Positions 16,663 to 26,140 of a stretch of DNA of 64,000 nucleotides are shown here, one piece after another. The notes under the pieces were generated by a model. The model had not been told where the DNA came from. It ran no database searches and was given only the letters and a program-made list of their open reading frames with translations. Source of the stretch: CAVALG01 sp963630555 (lineage in GTDB: Bacteria > Bacillota > Clostridia > Oscillospirales > Acutalibacteraceae). The translations under genes were made by a program, and so were the position numbers. How positions within the stretch are numbered: the first letter of the stretch is position 1; each line of letters starts with the position of its first letter. Location: assembly GCA_963630555.1 (NCBI GenBank), contig CAVGND010000005.1:1-64000 (forward strand), in the 5' to 3' direction.

Positions 16663-17883
16663 ATGAATAAAGAAAACATAAAAAAGGTAGTTTTGGCATA
16701 TTCCGGAGGACTGGACACGTCCATTATCATTCCCTGGCTTAAAGAAAACTATAATAACTGTGAAGTTATAGCGGTTTCGGGCAATGTCGGTCAGGTGGAT
16801 GAACTTGAAGGTCTGGAAGAAAAGGCAATTGCCACCGGCGCTTCAAAATACTATGCGCTTGACCTTACCGACGAATATGTTGACGATTACATTATACCCA
16901 CAATGAAAGCGGGCGCGGTATATGAAGAATATCTGCTCGGCACAAGCCACGCGCGTCCCTGCATAGCCAAGGGATTGGTCGAAATTGCAAAGAAAGAAAA
17001 CGCCGACGCAATCGTACACGGCTGCACAGGCAAGGGCAATGACCAGGTAAGGTTTGAACTTGCAATCAAGCATTTTGCACCCAATATGCCTATAATCGCG
17101 CCGTGGCGTGAATGGGATATCAAATCGCGTGATGAGGAGATAGATTATGCCGAGGCGCATAAAATTCCGCTTAAAATAAACCGTGAAACCAACTATTCCA
17201 AGGACAAAAACCTCTGGCACCTTTCGCACGAGGGGCTTGACCTTGAGGATACGGGTAACGAGCCGCAGTATGAGAAAAAAGGATTTCTCGAAATGGGCGT
17301 TTCACCCATTGACGCACCCGACGAACCGACCTATGTAACTCTTGATTTTGAAAAAGGAGTACCGGTAGCGCTGGACGGCGAAAAAATGACCTCCAAACAA
17401 ATTATACTTAAACTTAATGAACTCGGCGGAAAGAACGGCATAGGCATAATTGATATTGTTGAGAACCGTCTTGTAGGTATGAAATGCCGCGGTGTTTATG
17501 AAACTCCCGGAGGAACTATCCTTTACAAAGCGCACAGCGTGCTTGAATCGCTCTGCCTTGACAAACTCACGCTGCACGAAAAGCAAAAAATAGCCATAAC
17601 TTTCGGCGAACTTGTTTACAACGGTCAGTGGTTTACCCCGCTGCGCGAAGCGCTCAGCGCCTTTGTTGACAAAACGCAGGAAAAGGTTACGGGTAAGGTT
17701 AAACTTAAACTCTACAAAGGCAATATGATAAATGCAGGCGTATGGAGTCCGTATTCGCTTTACAGCGAGGAAATAGCAACTTTCGGAGAAAGCGATTACG
17801 ACCAGTTTGACGCCAACGGATTTATAAACCTTTACGGTTTGCCGATAAAGGTTCAGGCGATGGTTGACGAAAAGAACAACTGA
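16663..17883 (+). CDS. argG: Argininosuccinate synthase
   Basis: Condenses citrulline and aspartate with ATP in arginine synthesis. The 406-residue product begins with the ATP pyrophosphatase loop VVLAYSGGLDTSIIIPWL and has HGCTGKGNDQVRFE, PWREWD and SHEGLDLEDTGNEP motifs, all standard. The ATG at 16663 follows GGAGGA (16651-16656); an in-frame ATG at 16645 lies inside the ArgR-like box and before that site. It is followed 60 bases later by argH, with a palindromic hairpin (17899-17922) between them that lacks a T-run and may tune expression or mRNA stability. Confidence 0.97.
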   Translation: MNKENIKKVVLAYSGGLDTSIIIPWLKENYNNCEVIAVSGNVGQVDELEGLEEKAIATGASKYYALDLTDEYVDDYIIPTMKAGAVYEEYLLGTSHARPCIAKGLVEIAKKENADAIVHGCTGKGNDQVRFELAIKHFAPNMPIIAPWREWDIKSRDEEIDYAEAHKIPLKINRETNYSKDKNLWHLSHEGLDLEDTGNEPQYEKKGFLEMGVSPIDAPDEPTYVTLDFEKGVPVALDGEKMTSKQIILKLNELGGKNGIGIIDIVENRLVGMKCRGVYETPGGTILYKAHSVLESLCLDKLTLHEKQKIAITFGELVYNGQWFTPLREALSAFVDKTQEKVTGKVKLKLYKGNMINAGVWSPYSLYSEEIATFGESDYDQFDANGFINLYGLPIKVQAMVDEKNN

Positions 17884-17898
17884 AAAAGAAAACAGAAA

Positions 17899-17922
17899 TG
17901 CCCGTCGGTTAACCGGCGGGCA
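17899..17922 (+). other. Intercistronic hairpin between argG and argH
   Basis: TGCCCGTCGGTT pairs with AACCGGCGGGCA with one G-T wobble. There is no T-run, so it is more likely a stability or attenuation hairpin than a terminator. Confidence 0.5.
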
Positions 17923-17943
17923 CCGCAGTAAGGAGACAAACTT

Positions 17944-19323
17944 ATGCAAAAAATGTGGGCAGGACGCACCGAGGGCGAGATTGACAGCATTGCGGATGAT
18001 TTTAATTCCTCAATAAAGTTCGATAAACGTATGTACAAGCAGGATATAGAGGGAAGTATGGCGCACGCAGCAATGCTCGGCGCACAGAAAATAATAACCG
18101 AAGACGAGGCGCAAAAACTGATATCGGGGCTTGGCGAAATACTTGACGGCATATCAAACGGAGATATTGAAATCGACCCGTCTGCGGAAGATATACATAT
18201 GTTTATTGAACAGATATTGACCGAACGCATCGGCGAAGTGGGCAAAAAACTTCACACGGCACGCAGCCGCAATGACCAGGTAGCCCTGGATCTAAGGCTT
18301 TATCTGCGTGAAGAATGCGACAACATCTGCTCACTTATCACCGAACTGCTTACCGCAATAATCGATAAGGCGGAAGAAAACAAAGAAACAATTATGCCGG
18401 GATACACACATTTGCAGCGCGCGCAGCCGATAACCTTCGGACACCATTTAATGGCATACGCTATGATGTTTGATCGCGACATTGACCGAATTCTCGACTG
18501 TAAAAAAAGGATGAACATTTCCCCGATCGGGTGCTGCGCTCTCGCCGGTACCACCTATAATACCGACCGCCGTTTTGAGGCCGAAAAATTAGGTTTTGAC
18601 GGGATAGCGCTTAACAGTCTTGACGGAGTATCGGACAGGGATTTCTGCATTGAATTTATGTCGGCAATTTCGATTGTTATGATGCACCTGTCCCGTTTTT
18701 CGGAAGAAATAATACTTTGGTCGAGCTGGGAATTTAAGTTCATAGAACTTTCCGATTCTTACACAACGGGTTCGTCAATAATGCCGCAAAAGAAAAACCC
18801 CGATATGGCGGAACTCGTGCGCGGCAAAACGGGACGTGTATACGGCGATCTGCTGGGCTTGCTTACCACCCTTAAAGGGTTGCCGCTTGCATATAACAAG
18901 GATATGCAGGAGGATAAAGAGGCGGTATTTGACGCTGCCGATACCGTTAAGATGTGCCTGCAGGTTTTTGCGCCGATGGTGGCAACCCTGACGGTGCTTG
19001 CGGATAATATGAAAAAAGCGGCACAAAAAGGGTTTATAAACGCCACCGACCTTGCCGATTATTTGGTTAAAAAAGGTCGCCCGTTCCGCAGTGCTTATAA
19101 GACCGCCGGTCAGGCTGTTGCAAAATGCATTAAAGAAAATACGGTTCTTGAGGATATGCCTTTGCAGAATTTAAAAGAACTCGACCCGATTTTTGAACAG
19201 GACGTTTACGATTATATCAACCTTAAAACCTGTGTTGAAAAACGCATATCGGAGGGCGGAACTTCACCCGCTTCGTTCGATAACCAGATAAAATACATTA
19301 AAGAAAAAACAATAAATAAATGA
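17944..19323 (+). CDS. argH: Argininosuccinate lyase
   Basis: Splits argininosuccinate to arginine and fumarate, the last step of arginine synthesis. The 459-residue protein begins MWAGRTEGEIDS (family: lWgGRF), has TARSRNDQVALDLRL, GYTHLQRAQPITFGHHL and the signature GSSIMPQKKNPD with the flexible catalytic serine loop. Ribosome binding site AAGGAGACAAACTT precedes the ATG. Together with argG it forms a two-gene unit; the other arginine genes are elsewhere. A weak stem (TCGGCGC with GCGCCGA, 19362-19386) lies downstream. Confidence 0.97.
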   Translation: MQKMWAGRTEGEIDSIADDFNSSIKFDKRMYKQDIEGSMAHAAMLGAQKIITEDEAQKLISGLGEILDGISNGDIEIDPSAEDIHMFIEQILTERIGEVGKKLHTARSRNDQVALDLRLYLREECDNICSLITELLTAIIDKAEENKETIMPGYTHLQRAQPITFGHHLMAYAMMFDRDIDRILDCKKRMNISPIGCCALAGTTYNTDRRFEAEKLGFDGIALNSLDGVSDRDFCIEFMSAISIVMMHLSRFSEEIILWSSWEFKFIELSDSYTTGSSIMPQKKNPDMAELVRGKTGRVYGDLLGLLTTLKGLPLAYNKDMQEDKEAVFDAADTVKMCLQVFAPMVATLTVLADNMKKAAQKGFINATDLADYLVKKGRPFRSAYKTAGQAVAKCIKENTVLEDMPLQNLKELDPIFEQDVYDYINLKTCVEKRISEGGTSPASFDNQIKYIKEKTINK

Positions 19324-19549
19324 ATTGATTTTTACGCAAAGGTTTGCACAACGGCAGATAGTCGGCGCTCCGCAGAGGTGCGCCGATATTATCCTGCAAA
19401 TCAAGGTTAAAATTCTTAAAATCTGTTCCGAATTAAATTTATTTTAACAAAAAACTTCTTGTTTTCAGCTCGTCCAACTGATTTTTTTGCTGAATTCCGA
19501 TAATTTTTCAAAAATAATTAAAATTTATTAAAAAAATACGGTAATAATA

Positions 19550-19578
19550 TTGAAATAAACGCAAATATGGGTTAAAAT
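19550..19578 (+). promoter_or_regulatory. Sigma-A promoter of pgk
   Basis: TTGAAA (19550-19555) and TAAAAT (19573-19578) with 17 bp spacing, about 35 bases before the pgk start. The preceding 19387-19549 is A/T-rich with no gene. Confidence 0.75.
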
Positions 19579-19614
19579 AGGCTTGTTAGAAAATTAACGA
19601 GAGGAAGTTGTATA

Positions 19615-20808
19615 ATGGCATCATTAAACAAAAAGACTATCGAAGACATTGATGTGAAAGGTAAGAAGGTTCTTGTCCGCTGCGATTTTAACGTTCCGCT
19701 TAAAGACGGTGTTATAACAAGCGACAAAAGAATTGTAGCTTCACTGCCTACCATCAAATACCTTTTGGAACACGGCGCCAAGGTTATCCTTTGCTCCCAC
19801 CTCGGCAGACCGAAGGGTGAAGTTGTTCCGGAATTTTCACTTAAACCCGTTGCAAAGCGTTTGTCGGAATTGCTCGGCATAGAAGTTAAAATGTCTGATG
19901 ATGTTGTAGGTGAAAGTGCACAGAAACTTGCCGCCGAACTTAAAGAAGGCGAAGTTCTGTTACTTGAAAACGTTCGTTATGAAAAAGGCGAAACCAAGAA
20001 TGACCCCGAACTTTCCAAAAAATTTGCTTCGCTTGCAGAAATATTTGTAAACGACGCTTTCGGTTCGGCTCACCGCGCCCATTCTTCAACCACAGGCGTT
20101 GCAGATTATCTGCCTGCCGTTTGCGGTTATCTTATTAAAAAGGAAATCGAATTTATCGGCGGTGCTCTTGAAAATCCGAAAAGACCGCTTGTTGCAATAC
20201 TCGGCGGCGCAAAAGTATCGGATAAAATCGGCGTAATTTCAAACCTTATCGATAAATGCGATACCATCATAATCGGCGGCGGTATGGCGTACACATTCTT
20301 TAAAGCGCACGGCAACTCAATCGGCACTTCAATATGTGAAGACGATAAACTTGAGGACGCTAAAAAGATGGTGGAAAAGGCTCACGAAAAGGGCGTAAGT
20401 TTCCTGCTTCCGGTTGATAACATTGTAGGTCGTGAATACAAGGAAGACACAATTAATATGCGTATTTATTCCGATTCGATTCCGGACGGTTGGATGGGAC
20501 TTGACATCGGGCCTACAACCACGGAACTTTTTGCAAAATCAATCCAGGGCGCGGGCACAGTTATCTGGAACGGACCTATGGGCGTTTCGGAATGGGATAA
20601 TTTCGCTAACGGAACTGTCGGCGTCGCCAAAGCGGTTGCCGATTCGGGCGCCATCTCGATAATCGGCGGCGGTGACTCTGCCGCAGCTGTACAGAAATTG
20701 GGTTTTGCCGATAAGATGAGCCACATATCCACAGGCGGCGGTGCTTCACTGGAATTTTTGGAGGGTAAGGAACTCCCCGGTATTGCCGCACTTAACGACA
20801 AAGACTGA
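19615..20808 (+). CDS. pgk: Phosphoglycerate kinase
   Basis: The 397-residue enzyme transfers phosphate from 1,3-bisphosphoglycerate to ADP. KKVLVRCDFNVPLKDG, SHLGRPKG, LLENVRYEKGE and the C-terminal IIGGGDSAAAVQKLG with the following STGGGASLEFLEGK are the substrate and nucleotide sites. The ATG follows GAGAGGAAGTTGTATA. It starts the run pgk-tpiA-gpmI; gap lies 3.4 kb upstream beyond argGH. The hairpin after it (20827-20851) has no T-run, so some transcripts may continue into tpiA. Confidence 0.98.
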   Translation: MASLNKKTIEDIDVKGKKVLVRCDFNVPLKDGVITSDKRIVASLPTIKYLLEHGAKVILCSHLGRPKGEVVPEFSLKPVAKRLSELLGIEVKMSDDVVGESAQKLAAELKEGEVLLLENVRYEKGETKNDPELSKKFASLAEIFVNDAFGSAHRAHSSTTGVADYLPAVCGYLIKKEIEFIGGALENPKRPLVAILGGAKVSDKIGVISNLIDKCDTIIIGGGMAYTFFKAHGNSIGTSICEDDKLEDAKKMVEKAHEKGVSFLLPVDNIVGREYKEDTINMRIYSDSIPDGWMGLDIGPTTTELFAKSIQGAGTVIWNGPMGVSEWDNFANGTVGVAKAVADSGAISIIGGGDSAAAVQKLGFADKMSHISTGGGASLEFLEGKELPGIAALNDKD

Positions 20809-20826
20809 TTCATACCGCAAATTAAA

Positions 20827-20851
20827 AGGGAACGGCTTAAAGCCGTTCCCT
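20827..20851 (+). other. Hairpin between pgk and tpiA
   Basis: AGGGAACGGCTT pairs with AAGCCGTTCCCT around a one-to-few base loop. It lacks a following T-run; probably a stability or partial termination element. Confidence 0.5.
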
Positions 20852-20896
20852 AATTAAAGTTACAGTTATTTTAAAAAAAGAATGGAGATTATAAAA

Positions 20897-21664
20897 ATGA
20901 ACAAAGCACTTCGCAAGGCAGTAATTGCCGGCAACTGGAAAATGAACAAGACGCCCGATGAGGCAAAGGCTCTTATCGAAGAAATCAAACCGCTTGTAAA
21001 AGATGCGGATTGCGATGTTGTGGTTTGCGTACCGTATGTTGACCTTCAGAATGCTGTTGAAGCAACAAAAGGTTCAAACATCGGCGTAGGCGCAGAGAAC
21101 TGCCACTTTGAAAAAAGCGGCGCGTTTACCGGTGAAATATCCGCCCCGATGCTTACAAGTATGGGCGTAAATTATGTTATAATCGGTCACTCGGAACGCA
21201 GAACATATTTCGGCGAAACCGATGTTACCGTAAACAAGAGAACGCTTGCCGCACTTGAAAGCGGGCTTAAAGTTATCGTTTGCGTAGGTGAATATCTTGA
21301 ACAACGCGAACAAGGCATAACGGCGGAACTTGTTGCTATGCAGACTAAAATCGCACTCGGCGGTGTTTCGGCTGAACAACTTAAAAATGTAATTATCGCA
21401 TACGAGCCGGTTTGGGCAATCGGAACCGGTCTTACCGCTACTCCCGAGCAGGCTAACGAGGTTTGCGCCGTTATCCGTAAAGCGATTGCCGACCTGTACG
21501 GAGCGGACGCCGCTGACGCAACCACTATTCAGTACGGCGGATCAATGAATGCTAAAAATGCCGAAAAACTTCTTGCCCAACCCGATGTTGACGGCGGACT
21601 TATCGGCGGTGCTTCGCTTAAAGCGCCCGATTTCGCGGCAATTGTTAAAGCGGCAAGCAAATAA
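20897..21664 (+). CDS. tpiA: Triose-phosphate isomerase
   Basis: Interconverts dihydroxyacetone phosphate and glyceraldehyde-3-phosphate. The 255-residue TIM barrel has AGNWKMNKT at the start (catalytic lysine), GHSERRTYF (catalytic histidine), YEPVWAIGTGLTA (catalytic glutamate and loop 6) and IQYGGSM near the end. The ATG at 20897 sits 9 bases after GGAG; an in-frame ATG at 20882 comes before that site and adds only MEIIK. It is followed 27 bases later by gpmI. Confidence 0.98.
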   Translation: MNKALRKAVIAGNWKMNKTPDEAKALIEEIKPLVKDADCDVVVCVPYVDLQNAVEATKGSNIGVGAENCHFEKSGAFTGEISAPMLTSMGVNYVIIGHSERRTYFGETDVTVNKRTLAALESGLKVIVCVGEYLEQREQGITAELVAMQTKIALGGVSAEQLKNVIIAYEPVWAIGTGLTATPEQANEVCAVIRKAIADLYGADAADATTIQYGGSMNAKNAEKLLAQPDVDGGLIGGASLKAPDFAAIVKAASK

Positions 21665-21691
21665 GATATTGAATTGCGAGGAGATGTCTTT

Positions 21692-23212
21692 ATGAAAAAA
21701 CCGATGGTTTTATGTATAATGGATGGTTTCGGCATACGTGACAAGGTTGAGGGCAACGCTGTTAAAACTGCCAAAACCCCTAATCTTTCAAAACTGTTTG
21801 CGGAAAATCCCTTTACCACAATAGGTGCGTCGGGACTTGATGTGGGTCTGCCGGACGGACAGATGGGCAACAGCGAAGTGGGCCACACCAACATAGGCGC
21901 GGGTCGCGTTGTTTACCAGATGCTTGTTAAAATTTCACGCGCGATTGATGACGGCAGTTTTTACGATAACAAGGTTCTGCTTGACGCTGTGGAAAACTGC
22001 AAGAAGAATAATTCCGCGCTTCACCTTATCGGACTTGTGTCGGACGGCGGCGTGCACAGCCATAATCACCACCTTTACGGGCTTTTGAAACTTGCCGCAA
22101 AATGCGGACTTGATAAGGTTTATGTTCACTGCTTTACGGATGGGCGCGATGTTTCGGTAACTTCGGGTGTAAACTTTATTAAAGAACTCCAAGATGAAAT
22201 GAAGAAAATCGGCGTCGGCAAAATCGCTACCGTTTCGGGCAGATATTACGCTATGGACCGTGACTTCGCCTGGGACAGAGAGCAAAAAGCCTATGCCGCA
22301 ATGGTATACGGCGAGGGTGTACGGGAACCCGACGCTGTATGTGCAATGGAAAACTCATATGCAGGCGGCGTTACCGACGAATTTGTAGTGCCCACGGTAA
22401 TTAACAAAGAAGGTACAATAAAGGAAAATGACAGCATAGTTTGCTTTAACTTCCGCCCCGACCGTGCACGCCAGATCACCCGTACATTTGTTGACCCGGA
22501 CTTTGACGGGTTTGAACGTAAAAACGGTTTCTTCAAGGTTCATTATGTTTGCATGACCCAATATGACGAAACTATGCCCAATGTAACGGTTGCTTTCCCG
22601 CCCGAAGAACTTAAAATGACATTCGGCGAATGTATGGAAGTTAACAATAAGACCCAGTTGCGCATAGCCGAAACCCAAAAATATGCCCACGTTACATTTT
22701 TCTTTAACGGCGGCGAGGAGAAAACATTTAAGGGTGAGGACAGAATACTTATAAAGTCCCCCGATGTTCCTACTTTTGACCTTAAACCCGAAATGAGCGC
22801 GTACGAAGTCTGCGACGCGGTTTGCGAACAAATTAAATCGGGAAAATATGACGCGGTTATTCTCAACTTTGCAAACTGCGATATGGTAGGTCACACCGGC
22901 GTGTTTGACGCGGCTGTTAAAGCAGTTGAAGCGGTTGACAAATGTGTAGGCAGGGTTGTTGACGCTGCGCTTTCAATGGACGGCACGGTGTTCATAACCG
23001 CCGACCACGGCAACGCCGACTGTATGATAGGTGAGGACGGAAAGCCGTTTACTCCTCATACAACCAACCCCGTACCTTTCTGCGTTGTGGGTTACCCCTG
23101 CAAATTAAGAAGCGGCGGCAGACTTGCGGATATTGCTCCGTCAATGCTCAAGGTAATGGGCATTCCCCAGCCTGACGAAATGACAGGTGAAAGCCTTGTT
23201 GAAGACCTGTAA
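21692..23212 (+). CDS. gpmI: 2,3-bisphosphoglycerate-independent phosphoglycerate mutase
   Basis: Converts 3- to 2-phosphoglycerate with two metal ions and a phosphoserine intermediate. The 506-residue protein shows VLCIMDGFG (metal-binding aspartate), DGQMGNSEVGHTNIGAGR with the catalytic serine, HCFTDGRD, FNFRPDRARQ and ITADHGNAD near the C-terminus. The ATG at 21692 follows GAGGAGATG; a TTG at 21674 lies inside that site. A strong terminator follows. Enolase is not in the window, so the run ends one step short of phosphoenolpyruvate. Confidence 0.97.
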   Translation: MKKPMVLCIMDGFGIRDKVEGNAVKTAKTPNLSKLFAENPFTTIGASGLDVGLPDGQMGNSEVGHTNIGAGRVVYQMLVKISRAIDDGSFYDNKVLLDAVENCKKNNSALHLIGLVSDGGVHSHNHHLYGLLKLAAKCGLDKVYVHCFTDGRDVSVTSGVNFIKELQDEMKKIGVGKIATVSGRYYAMDRDFAWDREQKAYAAMVYGEGVREPDAVCAMENSYAGGVTDEFVVPTVINKEGTIKENDSIVCFNFRPDRARQITRTFVDPDFDGFERKNGFFKVHYVCMTQYDETMPNVTVAFPPEELKMTFGECMEVNNKTQLRIAETQKYAHVTFFFNGGEEKTFKGEDRILIKSPDVPTFDLKPEMSAYEVCDAVCEQIKSGKYDAVILNFANCDMVGHTGVFDAAVKAVEAVDKCVGRVVDAALSMDGTVFITADHGNADCMIGEDGKPFTPHTTNPVPFCVVGYPCKLRSGGRLADIAPSMLKVMGIPQPDEMTGESLVEDL

Positions 23213-23230
23213 AAACAAAACTGTATAGTA

Positions 23231-23268
23231 AATCACCGCCGCGGAAAAGCCGCGGCGGTGATTTTTCG
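23231..23268 (+). terminator. Strong intrinsic terminator after gpmI
   Basis: AATCACCGCCGCGG (23231-23244) pairs perfectly with CCGCGGCGGTGATT (23250-23263) around AAAAG, followed by TTTTC. The region from here to the malQ promoter holds no other feature I can support. Confidence 0.9.
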
Positions 23269-23433
23269 GTATATTCAGGCGTGAAAGCAAGAATTAACGA
23301 TGAATGCGAAAAATCCGAGCGCATCTGATTATGTTTATATCAGCACATTCGACAAAAGATAAATAAAAGCAACTGCACCCAGCCGTTATAGGATAAGTGC
23401 GCTTGCCGTATATATTTTTCGACTATCATATAC

Positions 23434-23462
23434 TTGTATTTTACTGCGCTGTGTGGTAATAT
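23434..23462 (+). promoter_or_regulatory. Sigma-A promoter of malQ
   Basis: TTGTAT (23434-23439) and TAATAT (23457-23462) at 17 bp spacing, with TGG before the -10 (extended -10). Confidence 0.65.
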
Positions 23463-23496
23463 TTATTATATAAATTTATTAATTCGGAGTAAGTTA

Positions 23497-25038
23497 ATGA
23501 TTAATGGCAGATATGCAGGCGTGCTTATGCATATTTCGTCGATGCCGGGCAAATACGGTGTTGGCGTAATGGGCAAAGATACCGAAAAATTTATTGATAT
23601 TTTAAGTGAATGCGAATTCAGGTTCTGGCAGTTGCTGCCGATTAACGTGACGGGAGAGGGAAATTCACCCTATTCATCCTACAGTGCATTTGCAGGGGAT
23701 TATATATATATCGATCCGGAATATCTGTATCGCTTGGGTCTTGTAAATGAAAGCGATATTGCCGATAATATTTACAAGGGCAGCGAATATACAGCTGATT
23801 ATGACTTCGCGCGGAAAAAAAGACTTGAACTTTTAAAAAAGGCTTATAATTCAGCCCCGAATTCCCTGCTTGATAAGGTAAAATGCTTTGATAAAGAAAA
23901 TGCGTGGTTAAACGCTTTTGCACTTTATATGGCTGTAAAAAATTTCGAGAACGGCAAACCGTGGTGGGAATGGAGAACCGAATACAGGCGTTTTGCCGAT
24001 ATTAAAGTTGACAAAGAACTGAAAAACAAGGCGGATTTTTGGAAATTTACGCAGTATATTTTTTATGCAAATTGGGGCTGTATTGCGGATTATGCCCACA
24101 AAAAAGGGGTTAAAATCATAGGTGATATGCCTATTTATGTGGCCATGGACAGCGCCGACGTTTGGAGTAATCCCGAAATGTTTCAAATAGACCCCGATAC
24201 GCTGAAAGCGCGCAACGTTGCCGGCGTACCGCCCGATTATTTTTCGGCTGACGGGCAGTTGTGGGGTAATCCGCTGTATGATTGGGACGCAATGCGAAAT
24301 AACGGGTATGAATGGTGGACCGATCGCTTAAAAGCGGCAATGATGCTTTATGATACGGTAAGAATTGACCATTTCAGGGCATTTGCAAGATACTGGTCTG
24401 TACCTGCCGAAGCGGAAACCGCTAAGGATGGCGAATGGATAAAAGGGCCCGGAAAAGATTTTTTCGACTGCGTTTTACCAAAGGTTGAAAACGCCTCAAT
24501 AATAGCCGAAGATCTCGGCGAATATGACAAAAGTGTGGTTGAACTTTTAAAAGCCACCAAACTTCCCGGTATGCGCATAGTTCAATTCGGCTTTTCGGAA
24601 GGCGACAGTACCCATATGCCGCACAATTACCCCGAAAACTGCATTGCGTACATCGGTACGCACGATAACAACACGCTTCTCGGTTGGCTGTGGGAATGTG
24701 ACCCCGAAACGCGTCGACTGGCGCTTGATTACTGTGGGTTTGACGGCGATGATTGGGGCAGGGGAGGATACAATGCGCCCGCCTGCCGCAGAATAATAGA
24801 GACCGTTTGGAAAAGCCACGCCTACCTTGCAATGATATCTTTTCAGGATCTTTGCGGATTCGGCTGCGACGCGAGAATAAACATACCCGGAAAGCCCAAA
24901 AATAATTGGAGGTACCGTGCTTCATTACAGCAAATTTCCGAATTTGACAAGGAATATTACAAGGGAATAAACCGGCTGTTCAGAAGAACATATCCGCATT
25001 GGAAATCCGGTGATACTTTGCCCCGTGATGAGGAATAA
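23497..25038 (+). CDS. malQ: 4-alpha-glucanotransferase (amylomaltase, GH77)
   Basis: Transfers alpha-1,4-glucan chains in maltodextrin and glycogen metabolism. The 513-residue protein has AGVLMHISSMPGKYGVGVMG, GDMPIYVAMDSADVW, TVRIDHFRAFARYW with the nucleophile aspartate, IIAEDLGE with the acid/base glutamate, and YIGTHDNNTLLGW with the third aspartate. The ATG at 23497 follows CGGAGTAAG; the frame upstream to 23434 overlaps the promoter. A 52-residue ORF follows it closely and may share the transcript. Confidence 0.96.
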   Translation: MINGRYAGVLMHISSMPGKYGVGVMGKDTEKFIDILSECEFRFWQLLPINVTGEGNSPYSSYSAFAGDYIYIDPEYLYRLGLVNESDIADNIYKGSEYTADYDFARKKRLELLKKAYNSAPNSLLDKVKCFDKENAWLNAFALYMAVKNFENGKPWWEWRTEYRRFADIKVDKELKNKADFWKFTQYIFYANWGCIADYAHKKGVKIIGDMPIYVAMDSADVWSNPEMFQIDPDTLKARNVAGVPPDYFSADGQLWGNPLYDWDAMRNNGYEWWTDRLKAAMMLYDTVRIDHFRAFARYWSVPAEAETAKDGEWIKGPGKDFFDCVLPKVENASIIAEDLGEYDKSVVELLKATKLPGMRIVQFGFSEGDSTHMPHNYPENCIAYIGTHDNNTLLGWLWECDPETRRLALDYCGFDGDDWGRGGYNAPACRRIIETVWKSHAYLAMISFQDLCGFGCDARINIPGKPKNNWRYRASLQQISEFDKEYYKGINRLFRRTYPHWKSGDTLPRDEE

Positions 25039-25063
25039 TACTACTGTCAGGGGGTGAATTACC

Positions 25064-25222
25064 GTGCAGGATAACAAGCGTGAATTTGCTAAAAGCGTTT
25101 ACTTTAAATCTTTGCCGAAAAATGTTCAGGAAACCGTAATAATAAGTGCCGACGGTCATGTCGGAGAAGAACAGCTTAAAAAGATTGCGGATTCCGTTAT
25201 GTCACAGTTTGACAAAAACTAA
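25064..25222 (+). CDS. Hypothetical 52-residue protein
   Basis: A GTG-started frame 25 bases after malQ, preceded by GGGGTGA (25050-25057) at 7 bases. The product starts VQDNKREFAKSVYFKS, has LPKNVQETVIISADGHVG in the middle and ends with an amphipathic helix KKIADSVMSQFDKN. It is polar, without cysteine or membrane segments. I do not recognise a family. A new promoter for the next gene begins immediately behind it, so if real it belongs to the malQ transcript. Confidence 0.55.
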   Translation: MQDNKREFAKSVYFKSLPKNVQETVIISADGHVGEEQLKKIADSVMSQFDKN

Positions 25223-25230
25223 AATAACTA

Positions 25231-25259
25231 TTGAAAACAGCGGCGGTGTATGGTATATT
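25231..25259 (+). promoter_or_regulatory. Sigma-A promoter before the glycosyltransferase gene
   Basis: TTGAAA (25231-25236) and TATATT (25254-25259), 17 bp apart with TGG as extended -10. It starts the run of surface-sugar genes. Confidence 0.7.
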
Positions 25260-25330
25260 TTATTGTGTATTAAATACTTGATAAGATGTTGTGCTGCCGC
25301 CGCCCGAGGTTTTGCTTTAAAGGTTGAAAA

Positions 25331-26101
25331 ATGAAAGATAATGCAAGGATATCCGTATCCATAGTTACATATAATGACCGTGACCGCGTTAAAAATACGA
25401 TTGAAACGCTTTTTAAATTTTCGTCGGAACCTATCTGTATTTATGTTGTTGATAACGCTTCTGACGACGGTACTCCGCAAATGATTGCCGAGCGGTTTCC
25501 TGCCGTAAATATCATTGAAAACAGCGAAAATATCGGGTTTGGCAAAGCTCATAATGCGGTAATAGGAGAACTCACGTCGGAATATCATATTGTTTCAAAT
25601 CCCGATATTGTTCTTAATGACGACGTTGTTTCAAAACTCGCTGATTACCTTGATAAAAATACAGACGCAGTTATGGTTTCCCCTAAAATTCTGTTTCCGG
25701 ACGGGAGTGAGCAGCACCTGCCTAAGCGTAAACCGCGCATAAAATATTTGCTGGCAGGCAGATTGCCGCTTAAAAAAATACGTGCCGAATACACAAGGGA
25801 AAATGAAGATTTATCATCTCCGACCGAGATTGAATTCTGCTCCGGCTGCTTTTTTATGATAAGAACGGATGCGTTTAAAAAACTCGGCGGATTTGACGAC
25901 CGATTTTTTATGTATATGGAAGACGCAGATATATCCGACAGGGCGAGGCAACTCGGTAAAATTATTTATTATCCCGACGCGGCCGTTACCCATATATGGG
26001 AACGCAGCAGTTCCAAAAGCCTTAAGTACCTGTTTATTCACATCTGCTCCGCTTTTAAGTATTTTTTCGGGCGCCGCAAAGTTTGCCCGACAAATAAATA
26101 A
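25331..26101 (+). CDS. Family 2 glycosyltransferase, rhamnosyltransferase-like
   Basis: 256 residues of a GT-A fold. VSIVTYNDRDRVKNTIETL, VVDNASDDGTPQMI (nucleotide-sugar binding), the degenerate DxD region SNPDIVLNDDV, and FCSGCFFMIRTDAFKKLGGFDDRFFMYMEDADIS are the marks of the WbbL/rhamnosyltransferase-like subgroup of GT2. It probably adds a sugar to a surface polysaccharide in the cytoplasm. The acceptor is unknown. dTDP-rhamnose pathway genes follow directly, which makes rhamnose or a related 6-deoxysugar the likely donor (inference). Confidence 0.88.
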   Translation: MKDNARISVSIVTYNDRDRVKNTIETLFKFSSEPICIYVVDNASDDGTPQMIAERFPAVNIIENSENIGFGKAHNAVIGELTSEYHIVSNPDIVLNDDVVSKLADYLDKNTDAVMVSPKILFPDGSEQHLPKRKPRIKYLLAGRLPLKKIRAEYTRENEDLSSPTEIEFCSGCFFMIRTDAFKKLGGFDDRFFMYMEDADISDRARQLGKIIYYPDAAVTHIWERSSSKSLKYLFIHICSAFKYFFGRRKVCPTNK

Positions 26102-26140
26102 GTAATAATGGGCGCAGTGCGCCTTGAAAGGAAGTTGTAT

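Noticed and set aside
17302..17949. 215-residue minus-strand frame in argG.
   Set aside because: Antisense shadow of a certain gene.
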